Below, one piece after another: positions 16,597 through 24,730 of a stretch of DNA of 64,000 bases (the stretch's first letter is position 1; each line of letters begins with the position of its first letter). The stretch lies in the NCBI RefSeq assembly GCF_045062745.1, contig NZ_JBJGED010000011.1, positions 134,474-198,473 on the forward strand, given 5' to 3'. The translations under genes were made by a program, and so were the position numbers. The stretch comes from Paenibacillus_AA sp045062745. Lineage in GTDB: Bacteria; Bacillota; Bacilli; Paenibacillales; NBRC-103111. The notes below the pieces were generated by a model. The model was not told the DNA's origin. It searched no databases and saw only the letters and a program-made list of their open reading frames with translations.

Positions 16597-17085
16597 TTAG
16601 TCACTGCAATTTTTGGACTCGACCTCGGTCGCATCCAGCTTGATGTTCTCGGACACCGTATCCCGGACGACGGAGACGATCATTTGCAGCAAGTAATTGA
16701 TGTCTTCTTGAGATTGCTTGAATTGCTCGACTACCGGGAAGGAGTCCAGCTGATCCTGCAGCTCCTCGATCTCTCCGTTGATTTTCTCGACCATCTTCGC
16801 ATTCTGGAACGATTCGAACGCGACCGCTTCCTTCTGCCGCTTTTTGATCAGCTTGATCAAATCCTGCACTTCTTTGTGGTCCTTGATCTGCTGCTCCGCC
16901 TGGCGGTAGAACTTCACCTCGTCCGATGTGGAGATCAAGTTCGCCAGTTCCTTCGTCCGTTTCATAATATCTTCACGCACGATGAGATCGCGTACGTTGT
17001 ATGTCTCTATCGAGCAGTTGCCTTCGTGATCATGATCATGCTCATGGTGAGCGTGGCTGTGAGCCTCATGTTCTTGCGCCGCCAT
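16597..17085 (-). CDS. ricA: RicA (YmcA) family regulator with histidine-rich N-terminal extension
   Basis: Helical protein of about 162 aa related to B. subtilis YmcA/RicA, a subunit of the RicAFT iron-sulfur complex that adjusts RNase Y cleavage and influences biofilm and sporulation decisions. The helical core from about residue 35 to 150 shares the pattern of YmcA, including EFxxSQEDINxLLQ, and the single C-terminal Cys (SKNCSD) seen in YmcA. The first 24 residues are unusual: eight His in 17 residues mixed with Asp/Glu, ending GNC. The start at 17085 has AGGAGGAAC upstream; a longer ORF to 17139 overlaps miaB and lacks support. It follows miaB by 43 bp, as in B. subtilis. Confidence 0.88.
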   Translation of the reverse strand: MAAQEHEAHSHAHHEHDHDHEGNCSIETYNVRDLIVREDIMKRTKELANLISTSDEVKFYRQAEQQIKDHKEVQDLIKLIKKRQKEAVAFESFQNAKMVEKINGEIEELQDQLDSFPVVEQFKQSQEDINYLLQMIVSVVRDTVSENIKLDATEVESKNCSD

Positions 17086-17128
17086 CCTAGTTCCTCCTAT
17101 CGATACGTTCCTGATGTCGTTGCCCGGG

Positions 17129-18694
17129 TTAACCGGCATTCGCCCGTTCCGGTGCGTGTACCAGCTCGCCCTTCAGCACCCATGTCTGCGGCTCGGTAAT
17201 CCGCACTTCCACCCGCTGTCCGGTCAAGGCCACATCGCCTTGGAAGTGAACGAGCTTGTTCGTGCGCGTCCGACCGGACAACATCTCGGCATTGGTCTTG
17301 CTCTCGCCTTCGACCAGCACTTCCACTAGGCGACCGCGCAGCTCCTCATTCCGTTCGCGGCCGATCTCATTCAGCAGCTCGTTCAGACGAGCGAGCCGCG
17401 CCCTCTTCACTTCCGCCGGCACGTTATCCTCCATCTCGGCGGCCGGTGTGCCTGCCCGCGGCGAGTAGATGAACGTGTAGGCCGAGTCATACCGCACCTC
17501 GCGGACGAGGGACATCGTCTCCTCGAATTGCGCTTCCGTCTCCCCGGGGAACCCGACGATAATGTCCGTCGTCAGCACGACATCCGGGATCGCCTGTTTG
17601 ATTTTGCGGACGAGCTCCAAGTAATGCTCCCGCGAATATTTGCGGCTCATCTTCTTCAGCACTTCCGTGCTGCCGGATTGGACCGGGAGATGGATGTGCT
17701 CGACGAGATTGCCCCGCTTCGCCAGAACATCAATAAGAGGATCGTCGAAATCCCGGGGATGCGAAGTCGTGAACCGAATCCGGGGGATGTCGATCTTGTG
17801 CACGTCGGCGAGCAGATCGGCGAACGAATAGTTCAAATCCTCGAAGTCTTTGCCATAGGCATTGACGTTCTGCCCGAGAAGCGTAATCTCTTGGAACCCT
17901 TGTCGCGCCAGGTCCCGGATCTCGGCCAGCACATCTTGAGGACGGCGGCTGCGTTCCTTCCCCCGCGTGTAGGGCACGATGCAGTACGTGCAGAACTTGT
18001 CGCAGCCGTACATGATGTTGACCCAGCCCTTCATCCCTTCGCGCTTCTTGGGCAAGTTCTCGATGATGTCGCCTTCCTTCGACCAAACCTCGACGACCAT
18101 TTCTTTGCTGAAATAGGCGTCCTTGAGGAGGTGGGGCAGGCGGTGTATGTTGTGCGTCCCGAAGATCAGGTCGACGAAGGCATGCTTCTGCATAATGCGG
18201 CTCACGACCGACTCTTCCTGGGACATGCAGCCGCAGACGCCGAGAATGAGCGACGGCTTCTCGAGCTTCAGATGCTTCAGGTGGCCCAGCTCGCCGAACA
18301 CCTTGTCTTCCGCATTCTCCCGAATGGCGCACGTGTTCAACAGGATGACATCGGCGCTGTTGCGGTCTTCCGTACCCGTGTACCCCATCGCTTCCAGCAT
18401 GCCTCGAATCACTTCCGTATCGTGCTCGTTCATCTGGCAGCCGTATGTGGTGATGTTGTACGTCTTGCCCCGGCCCAGGTCCTTCAGCTCGTCGGGAATG
18501 CCGGTCTCGTAGTGCACCTGGATCTCTTCCTTGCCCCGCCGCTTCTCATCCTTGTAAGAAGGCTGGGAGACGATATGAATATCGCGGCCGTTCACCCGGA
18601 TGATCTTGCCTTGCTCGTCCTCGCGGATGACCTTGGCGCCCGACATGTCGAAATATTTGGAGTAATCTTTGGAATCCTTCGTATTGTTGGACAT
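17129..18694 (-). CDS. miaB: tRNA-2-methylthio-N6-dimethylallyladenosine synthase
   Basis: Radical-SAM methylthiotransferase (521 aa) that converts i6A37 to ms2i6A37 in tRNAs reading UNN codons. The N-terminal UPF0004 domain begins around residue 78 with TYGCQMNEHDTE and contains further cluster cysteines (NTCAIRENAEDK, GVCGCM). The radical-SAM cluster motif CDKFCTYC is around residue 231, and a TRAM domain is at the C-terminus. An N-terminal lead of about 75 residues is longer than in Gram-negative MiaB but normal for Bacillus. It is followed by ricA, the usual pair. Confidence 0.97.
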   Translation of the reverse strand: MSNNTKDSKDYSKYFDMSGAKVIREDEQGKIIRVNGRDIHIVSQPSYKDEKRRGKEEIQVHYETGIPDELKDLGRGKTYNITTYGCQMNEHDTEVIRGMLEAMGYTGTEDRNSADVILLNTCAIRENAEDKVFGELGHLKHLKLEKPSLILGVCGCMSQEESVVSRIMQKHAFVDLIFGTHNIHRLPHLLKDAYFSKEMVVEVWSKEGDIIENLPKKREGMKGWVNIMYGCDKFCTYCIVPYTRGKERSRRPQDVLAEIRDLARQGFQEITLLGQNVNAYGKDFEDLNYSFADLLADVHKIDIPRIRFTTSHPRDFDDPLIDVLAKRGNLVEHIHLPVQSGSTEVLKKMSRKYSREHYLELVRKIKQAIPDVVLTTDIIVGFPGETEAQFEETMSLVREVRYDSAYTFIYSPRAGTPAAEMEDNVPAEVKRARLARLNELLNEIGRERNEELRGRLVEVLVEGESKTNAEMLSGRTRTNKLVHFQGDVALTGQRVEVRITEPQTWVLKGELVHAPERANAG

Positions 18695-18759
18695 GATCGT
18701 ACCTACTTTCTAGCCTGCTATCCCCCAAGTATATCATTTTTCACTAGAAAATAAAACGC

Positions 18760-19359
18760 TCAGCCCTGCACGATGACCGCCCGATCCCCCGTCTTCACCC
18801 CGGCCGCGTTCGCTTCATCGGTGTCAATGTGCAGATCCAGCCCATACTGCGGCGAGACTCGTGCCAAGACGTCGGTGAATATTAGCGGACGCTCCCCCTG
18901 CAGCCGCACATGCAGCCGGTCCTTGTCCCGAATGCCCCACGCTTCCGCCTCGGACGTGTGGAAGTGAATGTGCCGCGCCGCGACGATGACCCCCTCCTCA
19001 AGCTCGATCCGACCCTTCGGGCCCTTCACGATCAGGCCTGGCGTCCCATCGATCGACCCGGATTCCCTTACCGGGGGGTCAATGCCCAGCGTGAACGCGT
19101 CCGTGCGAGACACTTCGATCTGCGTGCGGCCTCGAGTCGGCCCGAGAATACGCACCTTGCCGAAGCTCCCCTTCGGTCCCTCGAGCTCGACCGTTTCTTC
19201 GGCGGCGAACTGACCGGGCTGGCTGAGCGGCTTCAAAGGCTTCAGGGCGTACCCGGCCCCGAACAACTGCTCCAAATGGTCTTTGGACAAATGGATATGA
19301 CGTGCCGACACTCCGATCGGGACCAGGCGTTCGGTCGATTGTTGCTGCTGCTCGCTCAT
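18760..19359 (-). CDS. pduL: Phosphate propanoyltransferase, PduL type
   Basis: A 199-aa phosphotransacylase that interconverts acyl-CoA and acyl-phosphate. Two zinc-site histidine motifs are visible: ARHIHLS near residue 20 and AARHIHFH near residue 127, as in PduL. LVPIGVSARHIHLS and the C-terminal HIDTDEANAAG match the family. The short N-terminal lead (MSEQQQQSTER) lacks an obvious amphipathic encapsulation peptide, and no microcompartment shell gene is present, so it is probably cytosolic. AAGGAGGG precedes the ATG. It lies downstream of the 2-oxoacid:ferredoxin oxidoreductase genes, but a terminator separates them. Together they could turn 2-oxoacids into acyl-phosphates. Confidence 0.92.
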   Translation of the reverse strand: MSEQQQQSTERLVPIGVSARHIHLSKDHLEQLFGAGYALKPLKPLSQPGQFAAEETVELEGPKGSFGKVRILGPTRGRTQIEVSRTDAFTLGIDPPVRESGSIDGTPGLIVKGPKGRIELEEGVIVAARHIHFHTSEAEAWGIRDKDRLHVRLQGERPLIFTDVLARVSPQYGLDLHIDTDEANAAGVKTGDRAVIVQG

Positions 19360-19496
19360 GGTGGTCGCCCTCCTTTATGTACATAAATGTGAACTCGACA
19401 AATTCTTTTTTCGCATCTCTCTATTATACCCAAAATAAGGGATGAAGAAAAATTACCACATTCTATGAGTTCCCGATATGACATTTATCACTTAAC

Positions 19497-19526
19497 TAAA
19501 AGAAGGCTGCGAATCGCTCGCAGCCT
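19497..19526 (-). terminator. Rho-independent terminator of korA-korB
   Basis: AGGCTGCGA (19504-19512) pairs with TCGCAGCCT (19518-19526). On the minus strand it is followed by TTCTTTT. It lies 17 bp past the korB stop. Confidence 0.85.
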
Positions 19527-19542
19527 CCCTCCTCTATATCTA

Positions 19543-20412
19543 TTACTTGAACTCGGCGACCAGCTTGGAGAAGTCGGCTTCGCTCAGCTTCAGATCCTGC
19601 TTGGACAGCGACTCCGAACGGAAGCCCGGCACGAGCTCTTCGTAGCTTTGCTTTTCCTTGTTCTGATAGATGATCCCGGTCAGCATGCCGTTGGTCTCCA
19701 TCAGCTTCGTCATGGCTTGAATGCGGTTCGACGGATCGTAGTCCGGAATGTCGTCCAGATCGACGATGTTCTCTTTGAACCACTCGTACGTGTTGAACTT
19801 ATTGAAGGTTACGCATGGGCTGAAGATGTTGATCATCGAGAAGCCTTTGTGCTTCATGCCTTCCTCGATAATCGTCGTCAGCTGCTTCAGGTTGCTCGAG
19901 AACGATTGAGCGACGAACGTAGCCCCGGCGGCAAGCGCCATCTCCAGCGGAGCCAATTCGGTCTCGATCGAGCCTTGCGGCGTATACTTCGAGTTAATGA
20001 AGCCTTTCGCGCTGCGAGGCGAGTTCTGACCCTTCGTAAGTCCGTAGATTTGATTATCCATGACGATATAGGTCATGTCGATGTTGCGGCGGATCGCATG
20101 TACGGTGTGGCCCATGCCGATCGCGAAGCCGTCTCCGTCGCCGCCGGAAGCGATGACGGTCAGCTCGCGGTTCGCCATCTTCACACCCTGGGCGATGGGA
20201 AGCGAACGGCCATGAATGCCGTGGAAGCCGTAGCAGTTAATGTAACCCGAGATCCGGCCGGAACAGCCGATCCCGGAGATAATCGCGAGATTCTCAGGCT
20301 CGAGCCCGACGTTAGCCGCTGCGCGCTGGATGGCCGCTTGAACCGCGAAATCGCCGCAGCCCGGGCACCAGTTCGGTTTCACATTATTTCTGAAATCTTT
20401 TAAAGTAGCCAT
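19543..20412 (-). CDS. korB: 2-oxoacid:ferredoxin oxidoreductase, beta subunit
   Basis: The thiamine-pyrophosphate subunit (289 aa) of a CoA-dependent 2-oxoacid oxidoreductase, probably acting on 2-oxoglutarate as in KorAB. The cluster/TPP motif NWCPGCGDFAVQ is at residues 14-25, GIGCSGR near 47, and the TPP metal motif GDGDGFAIGMGH near 93 followed by DNQIYGLTKGQ. It starts 3 bp past the alpha stop. AAGGAG lies in the end of korA. The pair has no separate ferredoxin-like delta subunit, so an external ferredoxin must accept the electrons. The exact oxoacid is not provable from sequence. Confidence 0.92.
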   Translation of the reverse strand: MATLKDFRNNVKPNWCPGCGDFAVQAAIQRAAANVGLEPENLAIISGIGCSGRISGYINCYGFHGIHGRSLPIAQGVKMANRELTVIASGGDGDGFAIGMGHTVHAIRRNIDMTYIVMDNQIYGLTKGQNSPRSAKGFINSKYTPQGSIETELAPLEMALAAGATFVAQSFSSNLKQLTTIIEEGMKHKGFSMINIFSPCVTFNKFNTYEWFKENIVDLDDIPDYDPSNRIQAMTKLMETNGMLTGIIYQNKEKQSYEELVPGFRSESLSKQDLKLSEADFSKLVAEFK

Positions 20413-20415
20413 TGC

Positions 20416-22155
20416 TTATTTCAGCTCCTTACACTGATTGTGAATTTCCGATGGCAGGAACGGAGTTCCGTCGTACTTCAGCATGCTTTGAATCTTGTCG
20501 GAGTACCCGACATGCAATTTAATCTGATCCGCCAGCTGGGCTGTTGCGTTATTCTCGATAACGAGCACTTTCTTCGCCTTCTCCACGTAAGGAGCGAGCA
20601 TGTCGGCCGGGAACGGATGAATGAGACGCACGGTCACGTGGTTTGTCGCCATGCCGTCCTGCGCCAGACGGGCTCTCGCTTCGTCGATCGTGCCGCCGGT
20701 CGAGCCCATGCCGATGATCAGCAGATCCGGCTGCTCGTTCGGTGCATCGGCCTTGATCGCGTTCGTCAGCTTCGTCTGAACGTCCTGCAGCTTTTTCAGA
20801 CGCTTATCCATCATGTTCTTGCGGTTAACCGGGCTCTCGGACGGACGTCCGGTTTCGTCGTGCTCTACGCCGGTCACATGGTGCAGACCGCCCTTCTCCC
20901 CCGGAATGACGCGCGGGGAAACGCCGCTCTCGGTGAACTCATAGCGCTTGAACAGCTTGCCGTCTTCGAGAGGCGGCAAGTCCTTCGCCACGTTGCCGCG
21001 ATCGATGACGATCTTGTCGTAGTCGAGCAGCTCGGACGATTGCTTCCCGAGGGACAGCTGCAGGTCGGTCATGACAATGACCGGCACTTGGTATTGATCG
21101 GCGATGTTGAACGCTTCGATCATGTCGTAGAAGCACTCTTCGATCGTGCTAGGCGCGATGACAACCTTCGGAATTTCTCCGTGGGTGCCGTACACCATCG
21201 CGTTCAAGTCGGATTGCTCTTGCTTCGTCGGCAAGCCTGTGGACGGACCGCCGCGCTGCGTGTTGATGATGACGACCGGCGTCTCGGTCATGCCGGACAG
21301 GCCGATCGCTTCGGTCATGAGCGACAAGCCGGGACCTGCGGAAGCGGTCAAGGAGCGCACGCCTCCGTAGTTGGCGCCGATCGCCATCGTGACGGCTGCG
21401 ATCTCGTCTTCGGTCTGGATCACCGTACCGCCGAACTTAGGCAGTCGCTTGATCAAATATTCCATAATCTCGGAAGCCGGCGTAATCGGGTAAGCAGGCA
21501 TGAAGCGGCAGCCTGCGGCGATGGCGCCCAAGCCGATGGCATCGTTGCCGATCATGAACAGCTTTTGCTTGCCGTCGGCAGGAGCCAGTTCGAATTCCTT
21601 GAGCGGACCGCCCGCGAGCTCCAGGACGAAATTCGCGCCGCGTGCAACCGCGTCGATGTTCTTCTCTACGACAGCCGGACCCTTCCGGCCGAATTCTTCT
21701 TCTACCGCTTTATTGAAAACTTCCAATGGCAGTCCGAGCAGAGCCCAGGATGCGCCGGAAGCAACCATGTTCTTCATTAGAGATGTGCCGAGTTCTTCAG
21801 CGATCGCTGTGATAGGCACCGGGAACAGACGTGCATTAACTCCTTCCGGAATCGTTGGGTTGAACTTCGCATCGGCAACAACTACGCCGCCGGGACGAAG
21901 CTCATGCACGTTCAGATCGATGCTCTCCTGGTCGAACGCGACCAAGATATCCAAGTCGTCGGAAATGGCTCGCATTGGTGTGGTACTGATGCGGATTTTA
22001 TTATTCGTATGGCCGCCCTTGATTCTCGAGGAGAAATGACGGTACCCGTACAAATAATAACCAAGACGGTTCAGAGCGGTCGAGAAAATCCGATCCGTAC
22101 TTTCCACACCTTCCCCTTGTTGCCCGCCGATCTTCCATGACAATTGACTAATCAC
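20416..22155 (-). CDS. korA: 2-oxoacid:acceptor oxidoreductase, gamma-alpha fusion subunit
   Basis: Partner of the beta subunit, about 579 aa. Residues about 1-190 are the gamma domain (WKIGGQQGEGVESTDRIF, SSRIKGGHT). The alpha/pyrimidine-binding domain follows with GNDAIGLGAIAAGCRFMPAYPITPASEI near residue 205, then the C-terminal transketolase-like part with TIDEARARL and IHPFPADML. This is the standard fused KorA form. The start is a GTG at 22155, because AAGGAG lies 8 nt before it; a GTG three codons earlier overlaps the ribosome site. Expression probably comes from the AT-rich gap upstream. Confidence 0.92.
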   Translation of the reverse strand: MISQLSWKIGGQQGEGVESTDRIFSTALNRLGYYLYGYRHFSSRIKGGHTNNKIRISTTPMRAISDDLDILVAFDQESIDLNVHELRPGGVVVADAKFNPTIPEGVNARLFPVPITAIAEELGTSLMKNMVASGASWALLGLPLEVFNKAVEEEFGRKGPAVVEKNIDAVARGANFVLELAGGPLKEFELAPADGKQKLFMIGNDAIGLGAIAAGCRFMPAYPITPASEIMEYLIKRLPKFGGTVIQTEDEIAAVTMAIGANYGGVRSLTASAGPGLSLMTEAIGLSGMTETPVVIINTQRGGPSTGLPTKQEQSDLNAMVYGTHGEIPKVVIAPSTIEECFYDMIEAFNIADQYQVPVIVMTDLQLSLGKQSSELLDYDKIVIDRGNVAKDLPPLEDGKLFKRYEFTESGVSPRVIPGEKGGLHHVTGVEHDETGRPSESPVNRKNMMDKRLKKLQDVQTKLTNAIKADAPNEQPDLLIIGMGSTGGTIDEARARLAQDGMATNHVTVRLIHPFPADMLAPYVEKAKKVLVIENNATAQLADQIKLHVGYSDKIQSMLKYDGTPFLPSEIHNQCKELK

Positions 22156-22200
22156 AACTTCCACTCCTTTGAACTAGTTCCTCAGCAACATTTTGTGTGG

Positions 22201-22229
22201 CGTAACAAATTCTTAACATCTTGTGTCAA
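22201..22229 (-). promoter_or_regulatory. Candidate promoter of korAB
   Basis: On the minus strand a perfect TTGACA (22224-22229) lies in an AT-rich gap. The -10 is poor: TTGTTA at 15-bp spacing or GTTACG at 17 bp. The spacing weakness suggests a regulated or extended promoter, or that another site is used. Confidence 0.35.
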
Positions 22230-22363
22230 CCAAATTTTATGACTTCACCCGTCAAAATGCAAGAATATTCGACCCGTGTAAAACATAGTATTTTTCGATT
22301 GAATCCATCTCGGGATTAGATTGATTCGTTTTATAGCATTCTCATTTTGGTTTCTATTGCGAT

Positions 22364-23305
22364 TTAGGCTTCCGGAAGCTCTCGAGCAAGAAAACGCTGC
22401 CAATTCCGATGCATAAACTGCTCGGCTTGCTCCTCGCTGAACCTTTTCAACAACGCTTCAATCAGGTTCCCAAAGCACCCCGCATGCTCAAGCCCCGGCA
22501 CTTTAATATCGATCCCGTCGTAATCGGAACCTAGACCCAGATGCCGCTCGGCGCCCAGTTCGCAAAACCGCTCCACATGCCTCAGCAAATCGTCGATTGT
22601 AGCCGGGGTCCCTCGTGCGATGAACGGCGGGTAAAAATTCAAACCTATCATTCCGTTCCTTTGAACAATCGCTTCGATCTGATCGTCCTTCAAATTGCGC
22701 GGATGGCCGCAAATGGTAAACGAATTCGAATGAGAGGCGAGAAAAGGACGGTCCGACAGCTCGGTCAGCTCCCAGAAGGCAGGCTCACATAAATGTGACA
22801 CATCTATCAGTATACCCAGCCGTTCGCATTCTTTAACAAGCGCTCGGCCTTTTCTAGTAAATCCGCCCTGGCGCGGCTCCAGCACTCCGTCTGCCGCCCA
22901 ATTCGCGTAGTTCCATGTAAGCCCGAGGGACCGCACGCCGAGCTTGTACAACGTCCGGAGATGCGCCAGGTTGCCCGCCAGTGCGTCGGCTCCTTCCAAT
23001 GCCAGCAGCGTCCCGATCCGCCCTTCCCCCTCCAAATGCTGCAGATCGTCCCGCGTGCGCACGAGGGCTACTTCCGGATGCTTCGCGACGTGAGAGTCGT
23101 ATAAGTCGATGCAGCGCAGCACGTCCTGGAACGTTCCATGCTCCAGACTCTCGGGGAGCCAGATGGCCAGCCACTGCAGCTTTACGTTGGATTTCTTCCA
23201 TTTTGTAAGGGTCACGTCCAGCCCGGACGCCTCGTCCGCTATATCCAGCTTCGGATTCAGCAGCAGCTTGCTTAGCAGATCGCAGTGCGCATCGATCACT
23301 TGCAT
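22364..23305 (-). CDS. Membrane dipeptidase-type (M19) dipeptidase
   Basis: Zinc dipeptidase of 313 aa related to renal dipeptidase. The N-terminal metal motif DAHCDLLSK (HxD type) is at residues 5-13, the bridging Glu is in LLALEGADAL near residue 102, and later metal or substrate histidines are in DVSHLC, ASHSNSFTICGHPRN and the GSDYDGI segment. There is no signal peptide, so it is cytoplasmic despite the family name. The gene stands between spoVS and korA with its own upstream gap. The substrate may be dipeptides or peptidoglycan-derived L,D- or D-amino acid peptides. Confidence 0.92.
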   Translation of the reverse strand: MQVIDAHCDLLSKLLLNPKLDIADEASGLDVTLTKWKKSNVKLQWLAIWLPESLEHGTFQDVLRCIDLYDSHVAKHPEVALVRTRDDLQHLEGEGRIGTLLALEGADALAGNLAHLRTLYKLGVRSLGLTWNYANWAADGVLEPRQGGFTRKGRALVKECERLGILIDVSHLCEPAFWELTELSDRPFLASHSNSFTICGHPRNLKDDQIEAIVQRNGMIGLNFYPPFIARGTPATIDDLLRHVERFCELGAERHLGLGSDYDGIDIKVPGLEHAGCFGNLIEALLKRFSEEQAEQFMHRNWQRFLARELPEA

Positions 23306-23354
23306 GTCGGATCCCGCCTCTCCAATTCAATTCCGTTTATGTATTCATATACAC

Positions 23355-23380
23355 AAAAGAAAAACGTCTCACGCGACGTC
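23355..23380 (-). terminator. Probable terminator of spoVS
   Basis: Short stem ACGTC / GACGT (23364-23368, 23375-23379), followed on the minus strand by TTTTCTTTTG. The stem is only 5-6 bp, so strength is uncertain. Confidence 0.45.
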
Positions 23381-23494
23381 TTCTCTTCCTGCATCTATGA
23401 TACGCGACCGTACGCGCGTTCGCTGCCCCTGTACATGGAAATCAATCGCCATCCCTGGCCCCTCCGCCATGCTTAAGCCCTGCATCCGCTATGC

Positions 23495-23755
23495 TCAGCG
23501 GGGTTCGACGATAAGTTTGATCGCGGTCCGATCCTCCCCGTCAATGACTATATCGGTAAAAGCAGGGATGCAAATCAGATCCACTCCGCTCGGCGCGACG
23601 AATCCCCTCGCGATCGCTACCGCTTTGATGGCTTGATTGAGCGCCCCTGCCCCTATCGCTTGAAGCTCGGCCCCTCCGCGTTCGCGGAGCACGCCCGCTA
23701 ACGCCCCTGCTACGGAGTTAGGGTTGGACTTTGCTGAAACTTTTAATACATCCAT
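23495..23755 (-). CDS. spoVS: Stage V sporulation protein S
   Basis: An 86-aa Alba-like protein that in B. subtilis is needed for spore coat assembly and engulfment-stage progress. Family motifs VLKVSAKSNPNSVAGALAGVLR (read as segments VLKVSAKSNP and VAGALAGVLR) and IGAGALNQAIKAVAIARG are near complete, and length fits exactly. AGGAGGTAAC before the ATG at 23755 decides this start against the longer frame to 23821. A sigma-H-like promoter is visible upstream. It lies 108 bp downstream of ymdB, the order found in B. subtilis. Confidence 0.97.
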   Translation of the reverse strand: MDVLKVSAKSNPNSVAGALAGVLRERGGAELQAIGAGALNQAIKAVAIARGFVAPSGVDLICIPAFTDIVIDGEDRTAIKLIVEPR

Positions 23756-23802
23756 GAACTCGTTACCTCCTCGGGAATGTTGGATTGATTCCACTACTAA
23801 CT

Positions 23803-23832
23803 CTATTCCGGTCAGCAGCATTTCATTCCTTT
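23803..23832 (-). promoter_or_regulatory. Candidate sigma-H promoter of spoVS
   Basis: On the minus strand AAAGGAATG (-35 like RNAGGAWWW) is followed after about 12 nt by a GGAATAG -10-like site (consensus RNNGAATWW). It is about 45-75 bp before the spoVS start. The gene is sigma-H dependent in B. subtilis, which supports the reading. Confidence 0.5.
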
Positions 23833-23863
23833 TGTCCCAAGGCGGTTGCGACGAGCCCTTGAA

Positions 23864-24667
23864 TCACGCCCAGACGGTCTCCGTCTCGAACCGGCGGATG
23901 AGCTCAATTTTCTTCGACAGCCCGGTCTCGTCGTCCAGCTCGATCACAACAGCGTGAAACTGCCATTTGCCCTCATCCGCCGTGAACCGAACCGGCAGCC
24001 CGGTCTTGAACTTCTGCAGCACGGCGGTCCGCTCCATGCCAAGGATGCCGTCCCGCCCGCCGACCATGCCCACATCGGTCACATAAGCGGTTCCCTGCGG
24101 CAAAATCCGTTCGTCATGCGTCTGCACATGCGTATGGGTGCCGACTACCGCGGAGACTCTGCCGTCCAAGTACCACCCCATAGCGATCTTCTCCGAAGTG
24201 GCTTCGGCATGGAAGTCCACCAAGATGTGCTTGTGATTCTTCTTTAGCTTCTCCAGAATCGCATCCATCGTCTGGAACGGACAATCGAGCGGCGGAAGGA
24301 AGGTGCGTCCTTGCACGTTGACAATGACCAGCTCCTTCGACAGGCCCTTCACCACGGCCACACCTCGGCCCGGCGTCCCCGGCGGATAATTGGCCGGGCG
24401 CACCATGCGCTCCTCCCGGTCGATGAAGTCGAAGATGTCCTTATTGTCCCACGTATGATTGCCAAGCGTAATGCCGTGCACGCCCTGGTCGAAGAACTCC
24501 TTGGCGATCGCCGCCGTAATGCCCCGGCCGCCGGCCGCATTCTCCCCGTTCACGATAATGACGTGCGGGTTATGCTTGCTTCTCAGCTCTGGCAGCGATT
24601 CCTTAAGCGCTCTTCGGCCCGCCGCCCCCACAATGTCTCCAATAAATAATACGCGAATGCTGTTCAA
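23864..24667 (-). CDS. ymdB: YmdB-type cyclic-nucleotide phosphodiesterase
   Basis: Metallophosphoesterase of about 267 aa. In B. subtilis YmdB hydrolyses 2',3'- or 3',5'-cAMP and controls the biofilm/motility switch. Metal motifs are FIGDIVGAAGRRAL, NGENAAGG, LGNHTWD, DFHAEATSEK and GTHTHVQTHDE, all in order. It follows rny, as in B. subtilis. The start is unclear. The annotated TTG at 24667 has no separate ribosome site (AGGGG abuts it), while AGGGG lies 9 nt before an ATT codon three codons in. That ATT aligns with the usual N-terminus M-(R/K)-V/I-LFIGD. A rare ATT start is possible. Confidence 0.93.
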   Translation of the reverse strand: MNSIRVLFIGDIVGAAGRRALKESLPELRSKHNPHVIIVNGENAAGGRGITAAIAKEFFDQGVHGITLGNHTWDNKDIFDFIDREERMVRPANYPPGTPGRGVAVVKGLSKELVIVNVQGRTFLPPLDCPFQTMDAILEKLKKNHKHILVDFHAEATSEKIAMGWYLDGRVSAVVGTHTHVQTHDERILPQGTAYVTDVGMVGGRDGILGMERTAVLQKFKTGLPVRFTADEGKWQFHAVVIELDDETGLSKKIELIRRFETETVWA

Positions 24668-24687
24668 CCCCTGTTCGTGTTTGGAAA

Positions 24688-24719
24688 AGCAAACGAGAAG
24701 TGGCTTCTGCCACTTCTCC
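24688..24719 (-). terminator. Terminator between rny and ymdB
   Basis: Perfect stem GAGAAGTGGC / GCCACTTCTC (24696-24705, 24710-24719) with a 4-nt loop, followed on the minus strand by GTTTGCTTTTCC. ymdB must therefore be read partly by read-through or from a promoter of its own. Confidence 0.75.
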
Positions 24720-24730
24720 TCGTGCTGATC

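Noticed and set aside
19465..20403. A 312-codon plus-strand open frame
   Set aside because: It is a shadow of korB, whose TPP motifs are unmistakable.
20440..21780. A 446-codon plus-strand open frame
   Set aside because: It is antisense to korA, His/Arg-rich and without a ribosome site or recognisable domain.
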